Below, in pieces: positions 27,166 to 36,165 of a stretch of 64,000 bases of DNA; within the stretch, counting starts at the first letter, position 1, and every line of letters begins with the position of its first letter. Origin of the DNA: Blattabacterium cuenoti. GTDB taxonomy: Bacteria; Bacteroidota; Bacteroidia; Flavobacteriales; Blattabacteriaceae. The DNA lies in contig NZ_CP059200.1 in the NCBI RefSeq assembly GCF_014251755.1, positions 164,286-228,285 on the forward strand. Direction: 5' to 3'. A model generated the notes under the pieces. The model saw nothing but the letters and a program-made list of their open reading frames with translations. It was not told the DNA's origin and did not search any database. Position numbers and translations under genes: made by a program.

Positions 27166-27699
27166 TTAAAATTTTTTGGGAGCTAATATCATGTACATTC
27201 TCTTTCCTTCCATTATCGGCATTTGCTCTACTTTTCCATATTCCTCAATTTCTTCCGCAAATTTTAATAATTTGATTTTACCTTGATCTTTGTATACTAT
27301 AGAACGTCCTTTAAAAAAAACAAAAACTTTCACTTTATCTCCGCGCATTAAAAATTTCTCTGCACTTTTAATCTTAACTTTTCCATCATGATCTCCAATC
27401 TGGGGGCCGAATCTAATTTCTTTAGTATTGACTTTAATTTGTTTCGCTTTAAATTGTTTTTTTCTTTTTTTTTGTTCATATAGAAATTTTTTGTAATCCA
27501 GTATTTTACATACGGGTGGATTTAATTTAGGATTAATTTCAACCAAATCTAACTCTCTATTTCTAGAAAATTGAATCGCTTCTTGTATAGAGTAAATCCC
27601 ATTTTCTATGGAAGAATCCCCGACTAAACGAATTTTTTGTGCATCAATATTTTCATTGACTCGATGTTTCTCTTTTTTTTGCGATAATGGTCGGTACAT
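27166..27699 (-). CDS. infC: translation initiation factor IF-3
   Basis: Binds the 30S subunit and proofreads start codon selection. The 177 residues have the N-domain VNENIDAQKIRLVG, DLVEINPKLNPPVCKI and the C-domain KEIRFGPQIGDHD. The start is an ordinary ATG (27699), not the AUU used for autoregulation in E. coli, though the exact start is uncertain. Part of thrS-infC-rpmI-rplT. Confidence 0.97.
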   Translation of the reverse strand: MYRPLSQKKEKHRVNENIDAQKIRLVGDSSIENGIYSIQEAIQFSRNRELDLVEINPKLNPPVCKILDYKKFLYEQKKRKKQFKAKQIKVNTKEIRFGPQIGDHDGKVKIKSAEKFLMRGDKVKVFVFFKGRSIVYKDQGKIKLLKFAEEIEEYGKVEQMPIMEGKRMYMILAPKKF

Positions 27700-27734
27700 T
27701 CTATTTTTTTTATGACCTCTCGAAAATTTTTTTT

Positions 27735-29009
27735 TTATAATAGTTTTATAGTTTTAGTTTTTAAATTTGTTTCATTCAAAATAGATTCTATTCCATTGGA
27801 TAGAGAAAATATTCCTATATGTCCTAACCCATGACGTCGTAATGACATCATTTCATTTTTTTCCTCTTTATTTCCCAAAATTATCATATAAGGAATCTTT
27901 TTTTCTTCAGAATCCCTAATTTTTTTATTAATTTTCTCATTTCTGTTATCAAGAAATACACGAATATTGTAACTTGACATTAAATTTAAAATTTTTTTTG
28001 CATAAACGACATATTTATCACTTATAGGAAGTATAACGGCTTGATTCGGAACTAACCACAATGGTAGATTTCCTTCTGTATGTTCTATCATAATAGCAAT
28101 AATCCGTTCTAACGAACCAAAAGGTGCTCTATGTATCATTACTGGACGACACTTTTCATTATTTTTTCCTTTATAATATAAATCGAATCTTTCGGGTAAA
28201 TTATAATCTACTTGAATCGTTCCAAGTTGCCAATTTCTTCCTAAAGAATCTTGAATAAGAAAATCTAATTTCGGACCATAAAAAGCCGCATCTCCATAAT
28301 TAATAGATGCTTCTATATTTTCCTTTTTTACCACTTTTAATATAGCTTTTTCAGCTTTTTCCCAATTTGTTTTTGATCCTATATAATCATCTATTTTTTT
28401 AGGATCTCTAAGAGAGATTCTAACTGTATATGTCAGAAAACCTAGAGTACGAAAAACATAAAAAACTAAGTTAATGACTTTCTTCAATTCTTCCAACAAT
28501 TGATCGTCAGTACAAAAAATATGTGCATCATCTTGAGTAAAACATCTAACTCTAGTTAATCCATGAAGTTCTCCACTTTGTTCATAACGATACACTGTTC
28601 CAAACTCTGCAAATCGTTTAGGAAGATCACGATAAGACCATTCTTGAGAACGATAAATTTCACAATGGTGAGGACAATTCATAGGTTTTAAAAGAAACTC
28701 CTCTTCTTTACGAGGTGTGTAAATGGGATTAAAATTATTTTTTCCATATTTATCCCAATGCCCACTCCTAACATACAATTTTTTATGTCCAATATGTGGT
28801 GTTACAACCATTTCATATCCATATTTTTTTTGAACATCAGTTAAAAATTCTTCTAAATTTTTTCTAAAAATTGTTCCTCTAGGTAACCATAAAGGTAATC
28901 CAGTTCCTACTCGATCAGAAAAAACAAAGAATTTTAGTTTTTTTCCTATCTTCCTATGATCTCTATTAAAATCTTTTTTTGAAAAAGAAACTAACTTATT
29001 TTTTTCCAT
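27735..29009 (-). CDS. thrS: threonyl-tRNA synthetase lacking TGS and editing domains
   Basis: Charges tRNA-Thr. Only 424 residues, against about 640 in E. coli. The protein starts just before the catalytic domain (DHRKIGKKLKFF), so the N-terminal TGS and the Ser-tRNA(Thr) editing domain are absent. The catalytic core is intact: zinc ligands Cys112 (MNCPHHC), His163 (DDAHIF) and His293 (MIHRAPFGS), with motif 2 near 140-160. The anticodon-binding domain follows. The 27 bases before the start abut glpF, so no remnant of the lost part is present. The start codon lies in the loop of an 11-bp hairpin. Confidence 0.93.
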   Translation of the reverse strand: MEKNKLVSFSKKDFNRDHRKIGKKLKFFVFSDRVGTGLPLWLPRGTIFRKNLEEFLTDVQKKYGYEMVVTPHIGHKKLYVRSGHWDKYGKNNFNPIYTPRKEEEFLLKPMNCPHHCEIYRSQEWSYRDLPKRFAEFGTVYRYEQSGELHGLTRVRCFTQDDAHIFCTDDQLLEELKKVINLVFYVFRTLGFLTYTVRISLRDPKKIDDYIGSKTNWEKAEKAILKVVKKENIEASINYGDAAFYGPKLDFLIQDSLGRNWQLGTIQVDYNLPERFDLYYKGKNNEKCRPVMIHRAPFGSLERIIAIMIEHTEGNLPLWLVPNQAVILPISDKYVVYAKKILNLMSSYNIRVFLDNRNEKINKKIRDSEEKKIPYMIILGNKEEKNEMMSLRRHGLGHIGIFSLSNGIESILNETNLKTKTIKLL

Positions 29010-29021
29010 GAAAATAAGTTA
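28992..29021 (-). promoter_or_regulatory. hairpin enclosing the thrS start codon
   Basis: Arms 28992-29002 and 29011-29021 form an 11-bp perfect stem with an 8-base loop that contains the thrS ATG (29007-29009 on the minus strand). A folded mRNA would present or hide the initiation region. In E. coli, thrS is controlled by hairpins around its start that ThrRS binds; a similar role here is only inference. Confidence 0.45.
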
Positions 29022-29036
29022 CAAGTTTTTTTATTT

Positions 29037-29783
29037 TTATAATGATAAACATAAATAGAATACTGATGCTATGACACATCCAACTATAGGTCCAAGTATT
29101 GGAATCAAAGCATAATTCCAATGATTTTTTTCTTTTCCCGGAATAGGAATGATAGAATATATAATTCTTGGTCCTAAATCACGAGCAGGATTTAGGGCTG
29201 CACCTGTAGCTCCTCCTAAGGATAAAACAACTCCTAACACAACTAAAGCAGAAGGAATGGCTCCTAATGATCCCAAACCTATAGGATATTTTTCTTCTTT
29301 AAAAAAAAGAGTTCCTTCTGTAGAAAGATATAAAAAAATCAATATGAAAACAAAAGTAGATAATACTTCACTTAAAAAATTTGAAAATAAATTTTTTATA
29401 GAAGGAAAAGTCACGAAAACAGATAATTTTTCTTGTTTTTCTTGAGTTTCAAAAAAATGATCTTTGTATAAAAACCATACCAATAGAGATCCTAACATAG
29501 CTCCAATGAGTTGAGAAAAAATATAAAAGGGGACCATTTTCCAACTAAATTTTCCAATAATAGCAAAACTTATTGTCACACATGGATTTAAATGGGCTCC
29601 ACTATAAGGAGCAGAAACTATTATTCCCATAAAAACAGCCAATGCCCACCCTATAGTAATAGTTAACCATTCTCCATTTTTGCTATGACCTTTAGTTTTT
29701 GATAAAATAACGTTTGCTATTACACCATTTCCTAGAAATATTAGAATCATTGTTCCTATGATTTCTGCATATATTTTTGTCAT
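29037..29783 (-). CDS. glpF: glycerol uptake facilitator (aquaglyceroporin)
   Basis: Channel letting glycerol cross the inner membrane. The 248 residues hold about six membrane spans and two half-helices. The second box is NPARD (198-202), the glycerol-channel form, while the first reads NPC (66-68) instead of NPA. It follows glpK by one base, in the order glpD-glpK-glpF, so uptake, phosphorylation and oxidation of glycerol are together. An 8-bp stem lies at 29173-29196. Confidence 0.93.
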   Translation of the reverse strand: MTKIYAEIIGTMILIFLGNGVIANVILSKTKGHSKNGEWLTITIGWALAVFMGIIVSAPYSGAHLNPCVTISFAIIGKFSWKMVPFYIFSQLIGAMLGSLLVWFLYKDHFFETQEKQEKLSVFVTFPSIKNLFSNFLSEVLSTFVFILIFLYLSTEGTLFFKEEKYPIGLGSLGAIPSALVVLGVVLSLGGATGAALNPARDLGPRIIYSIIPIPGKEKNHWNYALIPILGPIVGCVIASVFYLCLSL

Positions 29784-29784
29784 T

Positions 29785-31293
29785 TTATTTATATTTTATT
29801 TGACTAGACCAAGAACGAGTTGTTTTGATCGCTCTTTTCCAACCTTGAATTCTTTCCAATCTACTAGACATTTCTTTTGGTTCAAAAATTTGTTCCAATT
29901 TCCATTTATCTTGAATCTCTTCAAGACTACTCCAATAATTTACAGCTAATCCCGCTAAATAAGCAGCTCCAGCTGCTGTAAGCTCAGAAATTTTAGATTT
30001 AACAACTTTTACATTTAAAATATCAGATTGAAATTGCATTAATAATTTATTTACGGTAGCACCTCCATCTACACGAAGTTCTTTTATAGAAATACCAGAA
30101 TCCGCTTCCATAGCTTTCAATACGTCCATATTCTGAAAAGCAATACTTTCTAATGCAGCTCGAACAAAATGAGCGGAAGAAGTTCCTCTTGTTATTCCTA
30201 CAATGGTTCCTCTTGCTTTTTGATCCCAATAAGGAGCCCCTAAACCAGAAAAAGCTGGAACCATATACAAACCTTCCGTATTCTCCACAGAAGAAGCTAA
30301 TATTTCCGCTTCATTAGAAGACAACAGTAGTCCTAATCCATCTCTAAGCCATTGAACAACAGCTCCTGCAATAAAAACACTTCCTTCCAATGCATATTGA
30401 ACTTGATTTTGGATTTTCCAAGCTACAGTAGTAATTAAATTGTTTTGAGAAAAAACTGGATTATCCCCTACATTCATTAACATAAAACATCCCGTTCCAT
30501 AAGTATTTTTTACCATACCAATTTTTGTACACATTTGACCAAAAAGAGCGGCTTGTTGATCTCCCGCAATTCCAGATATAGGAATTTTATGTGATAAAAT
30601 ATGTCCTGTTGTATAACCAAAAATTTCACTAGATGATTTTACTTCTGGAAGCATGGTGACTGGAATATTAAATAAATCCACCAATTCTTTATCCCAATTT
30701 AGAGTATGAATATTAAATAACATAGTACGAGAAGCATTCGTTACATCTGTAACATGAATTCTTTTCCCGGTTAAGTTCCATATTAACCATGAATCTATCG
30801 TTCCAAATGCTAAAGATCCAGAATAAGCTTTTTTTTTCGCACCAGGAACATTTTCCAATATCCACTTAATTTTTGTAGCAGAAAAATAAGGATCGATAAT
30901 CAAACCAGTTTTTTTTCGAATCATTTCGGTTAATCCCTCTTTTTTAATTTGATCACAATATTTAAATGTTCGTCTATCTTGCCATACTATAGCATTAAAA
31001 ATAGGCTCTCCCGTTTTCTTATCCCATATAACAGTTGTTTCTCTTTGATTAGTAATTCCGATCGATACTATATTACCCCCTTCTAAATTTGCCTTTAAAA
31101 TAGCTTCTAAAGCTACTGAAGCTTGTGTTGACCATATTTCTTCTGCATTGTGTTCCACCCATCCAGGATGAGGATATATTTGTGTAAATTCTCTTTGAGC
31201 TACAGAAATAATATTTCCAACTTGATCAAAAATAATAGCTCTGGAACTGGTTGTTCCTTGATCTAATGATAGTACATATTTTTTCATAAACAT
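29785..31293 (-). CDS. glpK: glycerol kinase
   Basis: Phosphorylates glycerol with ATP. The 502 residues have the FGGY-kinase start [20 protein letters not shown] near residue 97, [11 protein letters not shown], and [13 protein letters not shown]. Two in-frame ATGs (31293 and 31287) are both plausible starts. It lies between glpD (18-base gap) and glpF in a three-gene operon. Confidence 0.96.
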   Translation of the reverse strand: MFMKKYVLSLDQGTTSSRAIIFDQVGNIISVAQREFTQIYPHPGWVEHNAEEIWSTQASVALEAILKANLEGGNIVSIGITNQRETTVIWDKKTGEPIFNAIVWQDRRTFKYCDQIKKEGLTEMIRKKTGLIIDPYFSATKIKWILENVPGAKKKAYSGSLAFGTIDSWLIWNLTGKRIHVTDVTNASRTMLFNIHTLNWDKELVDLFNIPVTMLPEVKSSSEIFGYTTGHILSHKIPISGIAGDQQAALFGQMCTKIGMVKNTYGTGCFMLMNVGDNPVFSQNNLITTVAWKIQNQVQYALEGSVFIAGAVVQWLRDGLGLLLSSNEAEILASSVENTEGLYMVPAFSGLGAPYWDQKARGTIVGITRGTSSAHFVRAALESIAFQNMDVLKAMEADSGISIKELRVDGGATVNKLLMQFQSDILNVKVVKSKISELTAAGAAYLAGLAVNYWSSLEEIQDKWKLEQIFEPKEMSSRLERIQGWKRAIKTTRSWSSQIKYK

Positions 31294-31311
31294 ATAATAA
31301 CTTTTCTACTA

Positions 31312-32913
31312 TCAAACTGATGGATAATAGTATTGCATAGCTATCTTCTTGAAAGCATCTACTTGTGATTTTTCCCATTCTTCATCTCTAGAAAGTTCTT
31401 TAGCCATTAATGATGCTACTTTGGGTGCTATATCTATTGCTTTTTTAGCATTTAAAAATAATAAACGGAACCTTCTTGCTAAAACATCTTCAATGGTTCT
31501 CGCCATTTCATTACGAACCATCCAAATGACTTCTGCTTCGGTATAAAAAAAAGAATCTTTGGAAATTAAGAAACTCCCCAATAATGGATTTTGATCAATT
31601 AATTTTTTTATATGATATTCATCTTCTCCATATTTATTCCAATGATGATTTTGACTTTTATATGAAGAAACAGATCCATAAATTTTAAGATTTTTTGTAA
31701 CAGAAGGCTTTTTATTTAATTTTCCTATTTCAATAGCTTTATTAACAGTATCCTCTGCCATTTTTCTATATGTAGTCCATTTTCCTCCTATAATACTAAT
31801 TAGTCCAGAAGAGCTTATCATAAGTTTATGAGATCTAGAAATATCCTTAGTTTTAGTAATAGAAAAATAAGAATTATTAGAAACAAAAAGAGGACGTAAT
31901 CCAGAAAATGCACTCAATATATCACTTTTTTTTGTATGAAATACAAAATATTTGTTAAAAGTTTGTAATATAAAATCAATTTCTTTTTCTAAAGGAATCG
32001 GTTCAAGAACACTCTTTTTTAAAAAAGTATCTGTAGTTCCTACTAAAACATGATCATGCCATGGAACACAAAATAAAATTCTTCCATCCTGAGTTTTTGG
32101 AATAACTATAGCATTTGAACTACTGAAGAAAGATTTATCTAATACAATATGTGTGCCTTGACTTGGTTTGATAAAAATCGGACGTGAAGATTCATCCATT
32201 TTTGAAATAGAATCAGAAAAGACTCCAGTAGCGTTGATAACTATTTTTGAAAAAATAGAATATTTTTTTTGAGTTTCAAGATCACAGGCTACAACTCCAT
32301 AAATTTTATTTCCTACTTTTTTTAGTAAATTTTTGACTTGAAAATAATTTAATAATATTCCACCCTTTTGAACACAAGTTTGAGCTAAATTAATAGCTAA
32401 ACGTGCGTCATCAAACTGACCATCATAATATAAAATACCTCCTTTTAACTTTTTACTTTTAATTTCTGGAAAATTTCTAACGATTTCATCCTTGGATAAA
32501 AATCTGGATTTTCCAAAACTTAAAGAACCAGAAAGCCATTCATACAATTTTAAACCAGTCCAATACAAGATTCCCATTCTCCAATTGAAAACTGGAATGA
32601 TAAATTTTTGTTTTTTTACTAAATGAGGAGCATTCTTTAATAAGAGGCCTCTTTCTTGCAATGCCTCATAAACTAATCTTATATTTCCTTGAGCTAAATA
32701 TCGCACTCCTCCATGAACTAGTTTTGTACTTCGACTAGAAGTCGCTTTAGAAAAATCAGATTGTTCTAATAAAAGAGTTTTATATCCTCTGGAAGAAGAA
32801 TCTAAAGCGATTCCTAATCCCGTCGCCCCTCCTCCAATTATGATAACATCCCAAAGATTTACATTTTCTAAAATGGTCAAAAACCTATCTCTATTTAAAA
32901 AACTTTTCATCAT
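31312..32913 (-). CDS. glpD: FAD-dependent glycerol-3-phosphate dehydrogenase
   Basis: Oxidises glycerol-3-phosphate to dihydroxyacetone phosphate at the membrane, feeding electrons to quinone. The 533 residues have the FAD-binding IIGGGATGLGIALDSSSRG at 22-40, RSTKLVHGGVRYL near residue 63, and IIGGKWTTYRKMAED. First gene of the glycerol operon; a TAATTTTG element lies about 70 bases upstream. With FbaA and the triose pathway it would let the cell use host glycerol. Confidence 0.95.
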   Translation of the reverse strand: MMKSFLNRDRFLTILENVNLWDVIIIGGGATGLGIALDSSSRGYKTLLLEQSDFSKATSSRSTKLVHGGVRYLAQGNIRLVYEALQERGLLLKNAPHLVKKQKFIIPVFNWRMGILYWTGLKLYEWLSGSLSFGKSRFLSKDEIVRNFPEIKSKKLKGGILYYDGQFDDARLAINLAQTCVQKGGILLNYFQVKNLLKKVGNKIYGVVACDLETQKKYSIFSKIVINATGVFSDSISKMDESSRPIFIKPSQGTHIVLDKSFFSSSNAIVIPKTQDGRILFCVPWHDHVLVGTTDTFLKKSVLEPIPLEKEIDFILQTFNKYFVFHTKKSDILSAFSGLRPLFVSNNSYFSITKTKDISRSHKLMISSSGLISIIGGKWTTYRKMAEDTVNKAIEIGKLNKKPSVTKNLKIYGSVSSYKSQNHHWNKYGEDEYHIKKLIDQNPLLGSFLISKDSFFYTEAEVIWMVRNEMARTIEDVLARRFRLLFLNAKKAIDIAPKVASLMAKELSRDEEWEKSQVDAFKKIAMQYYYPSV

Positions 32914-32982
32914 TTTTTACTCATATAAAATTTCCAACGAAATATCCTAATTATTGGGGTTTTTTTTTAAAAATTAAATGAA

Positions 32983-32990
32983 CAAAATTA
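32983..32990 (-). promoter_or_regulatory. candidate -7 element TAATTTTG upstream of the glp operon
   Basis: Minus-strand match to TAnnTTTG in the 112-base gap between ffh and glpD. TTTC, one mismatch from the -33 TTTG, lies at about the right distance. It suggests glpDKF has its own start site rather than being read only from ffh. Confidence 0.4.
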
Positions 32991-33025
32991 AAAATATTTT
33001 CAATAAAAGAAAATTATAATTAGAA

Positions 33026-34375
33026 TTATACATTATTTTCTTTTTTAATCATTTGATAGATAAAATTTTTTATAGTCTCTTTTCCTGAATGATCATGAAT
33101 TTTTTTCATAATTTGATTCATGTCATAAAATTGTTTCATAAAAAGATCTATATGATTCAATGTGATACCAGATCCTTTAGAAATTCTTTTTTTTCTTTTT
33201 ACATCAGTAAGAATTTTAGGATTATTTCTTTCATAAGGAGTCATAGAATGAATAATGGTTTCTATTTTTTTAAAAGAATTTTTCTGATTTCCATCAAAAG
33301 AAAAATACTTATCGATTCCAGGAATCATTGAAATAATATTTTTTATATTTCCTATTTTTTTAATTTTTTGAATTTGATCTAGTAAATCATTAAAATTAAA
33401 ACGATTTTTTGAAATTTTTTGATAAATTTTTTGAGTTCTTTTTTCATCAAATTGTTCTTGTACTTTTTCAACTAAAGAAACTATATCACCCATACCTAAT
33501 ATTCTATTAGCTATTCTATCTGGATGAAAAACTTCCAAATCTTCTATTTCTTCTCCATTACTAATAAATTTTATGGGTTTTTTTACTACACTAGATATGG
33601 TTATAGCAACCCCACCTCGACTATCTCCATCTAATTTTGTTATAACAATACCATCAAAATTCAATACTTTTGAAAAAGATTGAGCTGTATTTATAGCATC
33701 TTGTCCTGTCATGGCATCGACAACAAATAAAACTTCATCTGGTTTAGAATATTGATTTATTTTTTGAATTTCTTTCATCATGATTCGATCGATTGCTAAT
33801 CGACCCGCTGTATCAATAATAATTACATCTTTCTTTTTTTTCAAAGCATAAAGAATAGATTGATCCAAAATTTCTATAACATTTTTACTTTTTTTTAAGG
33901 AAAAAACAGGAATATTTACTTTTTTTGCAATCCATTTCAGTTGATCTATAGCTGCAGGACGATGAATGTCTGCAGAAACCAGCAAAGGAAATTTATTCTT
34001 TTTTTTTAAAGAAAAAGCAAGTTTAGAAGAAAAAGAAGTTTTTCCACTTCCTTGCAATCCACAGATTAAAATAATAGAAGGATTCTTAGATAGATTTATT
34101 TCTATATTTTTTTCTCCCATAAGAAAAACTAATTCATCATATACTATTTTTGTAATTAATTGCTTTGGATTTAAAGAAGTCAACACTTTTTTTCCAATAG
34201 ATTTTTCTTGAACTTTTTGAATAAAGTTCCTAACTATTTTATGATTTACATCTGCATCAATTAATGCTCGTCCAATTTTTTTTAGAGAAGATGCTATATT
34301 GATTTCTGTAATGGTATTGTGTCCCTTCAAAATATGAAGAGCTTTAGAAAATTTATTTTTTAAATGTTCAAACAT
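33026..34375 (-). CDS. ffh: signal recognition particle protein Ffh (SRP54)
   Basis: GTPase that brings membrane-protein ribosomes to FtsY. The 449 residues have an N domain, G domain motifs GLQGSGKTS, DTAGRL and TKLDGDSRGG, and a methionine-bearing M domain ending FIYQMIKK. No SRP RNA gene is recognised in this window. It follows argS by 20 bases on the same strand. Confidence 0.97.
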   Translation of the reverse strand: MFEHLKNKFSKALHILKGHNTITEINIASSLKKIGRALIDADVNHKIVRNFIQKVQEKSIGKKVLTSLNPKQLITKIVYDELVFLMGEKNIEINLSKNPSIILICGLQGSGKTSFSSKLAFSLKKKNKFPLLVSADIHRPAAIDQLKWIAKKVNIPVFSLKKSKNVIEILDQSILYALKKKKDVIIIDTAGRLAIDRIMMKEIQKINQYSKPDEVLFVVDAMTGQDAINTAQSFSKVLNFDGIVITKLDGDSRGGVAITISSVVKKPIKFISNGEEIEDLEVFHPDRIANRILGMGDIVSLVEKVQEQFDEKRTQKIYQKISKNRFNFNDLLDQIQKIKKIGNIKNIISMIPGIDKYFSFDGNQKNSFKKIETIIHSMTPYERNNPKILTDVKRKKRISKGSGITLNHIDLFMKQFYDMNQIMKKIHDHSGKETIKNFIYQMIKKENNV

Positions 34376-34395
34376 AAGTTAAGTATACATTTTTT

Positions 34396-36150
34396 TTACA
34401 TACGATCAAGCATTTTAATGCCCAATAAATTCATACCAGATTTTAAAACATTTCCTGTGACATGAATAATATTCATGCAAATATTACTATGAATGATGTT
34501 TAAAGGATCTATTAATTTTTTATTTTGATAAAGGTGATTAAAAATTTTAGATACTTCATACATATAATTAGCTATTAAAGAAGGATTTAAATATTTTGCT
34601 GATTTTTTTAAAATCAATGGATATTTTTGAAGAATTTTGATCATATTTTTTTCATGTGTATCAAATTTTATATTTGACCAATAATAATTAAGTAATGAAC
34701 ATAACTTAAAAAAGTTTCGTTCCAAAGAACGAATTCTGGAATAAGTATATTGAATATATGTTCCTGTTTTTCCTTTAAAATCTATAGATTTTTCAGGAAA
34801 AAAAATAATTTTTTTTTTGGGATCTATTTTCAGAAAATAATATTTCAATGCTCCTAATCCTATTATTTCAGAAGATTGTTTTTGTTCTTCTTTTTTTAGA
34901 AATTTTTTTTTTGCAATAGATGACATTTTTAAAATGATACTATCAGCGTCTATAACATTTCCTTCTCTAGATTTCATCCTACCACTTGGTAAATATACCA
35001 TTTCATAAGATAAATGTGATAATTTATTTACCCATAAATATCCTAAACGTTTTAATACATTAAAAAGAACTTGAAAATGATAATCTTGTTCTTTTCCGAC
35101 AATGTATATGATTTGATCTATATTGTATTTTTTAAAACGTTCTACGGCTGTTCCAATATCTTGAGTAATATATACGGAAGTTTGATCCGATCGTAATAAA
35201 AGTTTTTGATCAAAACCTTCTTTGATTAAATCAATCCAAATGGATCCATCTTTTTTTTGAAAAAAAATACCTTTTTTAAGACCTTTTTTTACAATTTCTT
35301 TTCCAATTTCATAAATATCACTCTCATACTCTATTTGATCAAAAGTAATTCCCAATTTTTTATAAGTTTCTTCAAATCCATTATAAACCCATTGATTCAT
35401 TTTCTTCCAAGTATTTCGAATAACAGGATCTCCTATTTCCCATTTTTTCAATAACTCTCTAGCTTGATTCAGAATTGAATTTCGAATAGATTTATCATTT
35501 TTTTCAGATAATTTTTGAGTTTCTTTTCTATAAATCTTATCAAATAAACTATAATATTTTCCTACAAAATGATCTCCTTTTATTTTAACTCTATCAGGAG
35601 TTTCTCCTTTTCCAAACTTTTTCCAAGCTATCATAGATTTGCATATATGTATTCCTCTATCATTAATCATTTGAATTCTTATTATTTCATGACCAATCAT
35701 TTTTAATATTTCAGCTATAGATGCTCCAATAAGACTATTTCTAATATGTCCTAAATGGAGAGGTTTATTGGTGTTAGGAGAGGAATATTCAATCATAATT
35801 TTTTTAGAAGGATATTTCAAATCATAAAAATTCGTATTTAACATTTTTTTCAGAAGATGAATATAATAATCATCTTTAAAAATAAAGTTTAAAAAACCTC
35901 TAATAATAGAAAACTGAATTAGTCCTTTTAATTGATATTGCACATAATCTCCTATGTCTTTTCCTATTTTTTCTACAGGTTTTTTGAATTTTTTAGATAA
36001 AGGAAATAAAATTAAAGTCATATCCCCTGGATATTCTTTTTTAGTATATTGAAAATCCAATTCAGGACAAGATTCTAGTTTATATAAAACAGATATGGAC
36101 TTTTTTACTATTTCTTCTATAGATTGAAAATGATTATTCATAGATGACAT
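34396..36150 (-). CDS. argS: arginyl-tRNA synthetase
   Basis: Charges tRNA-Arg. The 584 residues contain the class I signature SPNTNKPLHLGHIRNS (HIGH box), the GRMKSREGN loop in place of KMSKS as usual for ArgRS, an N-terminal Add-1 domain and the C-terminal DALR anticodon domain. A 17-base near-palindrome (34461-34477) lies near its 3' end. Confidence 0.96.
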   Translation of the reverse strand: MSSMNNHFQSIEEIVKKSISVLYKLESCPELDFQYTKKEYPGDMTLILFPLSKKFKKPVEKIGKDIGDYVQYQLKGLIQFSIIRGFLNFIFKDDYYIHLLKKMLNTNFYDLKYPSKKIMIEYSSPNTNKPLHLGHIRNSLIGASIAEILKMIGHEIIRIQMINDRGIHICKSMIAWKKFGKGETPDRVKIKGDHFVGKYYSLFDKIYRKETQKLSEKNDKSIRNSILNQARELLKKWEIGDPVIRNTWKKMNQWVYNGFEETYKKLGITFDQIEYESDIYEIGKEIVKKGLKKGIFFQKKDGSIWIDLIKEGFDQKLLLRSDQTSVYITQDIGTAVERFKKYNIDQIIYIVGKEQDYHFQVLFNVLKRLGYLWVNKLSHLSYEMVYLPSGRMKSREGNVIDADSIILKMSSIAKKKFLKKEEQKQSSEIIGLGALKYYFLKIDPKKKIIFFPEKSIDFKGKTGTYIQYTYSRIRSLERNFFKLCSLLNYYWSNIKFDTHEKNMIKILQKYPLILKKSAKYLNPSLIANYMYEVSKIFNHLYQNKKLIDPLNIIHSNICMNIIHVTGNVLKSGMNLLGIKMLDRM

Positions 36151-36165
36151 ATATAGAATAATTTT

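Noticed and set aside
29149-29445. 98-residue + strand frame opposite glpF
   Set aside because: It lies wholly antisense to a clear membrane channel gene and has no family features.
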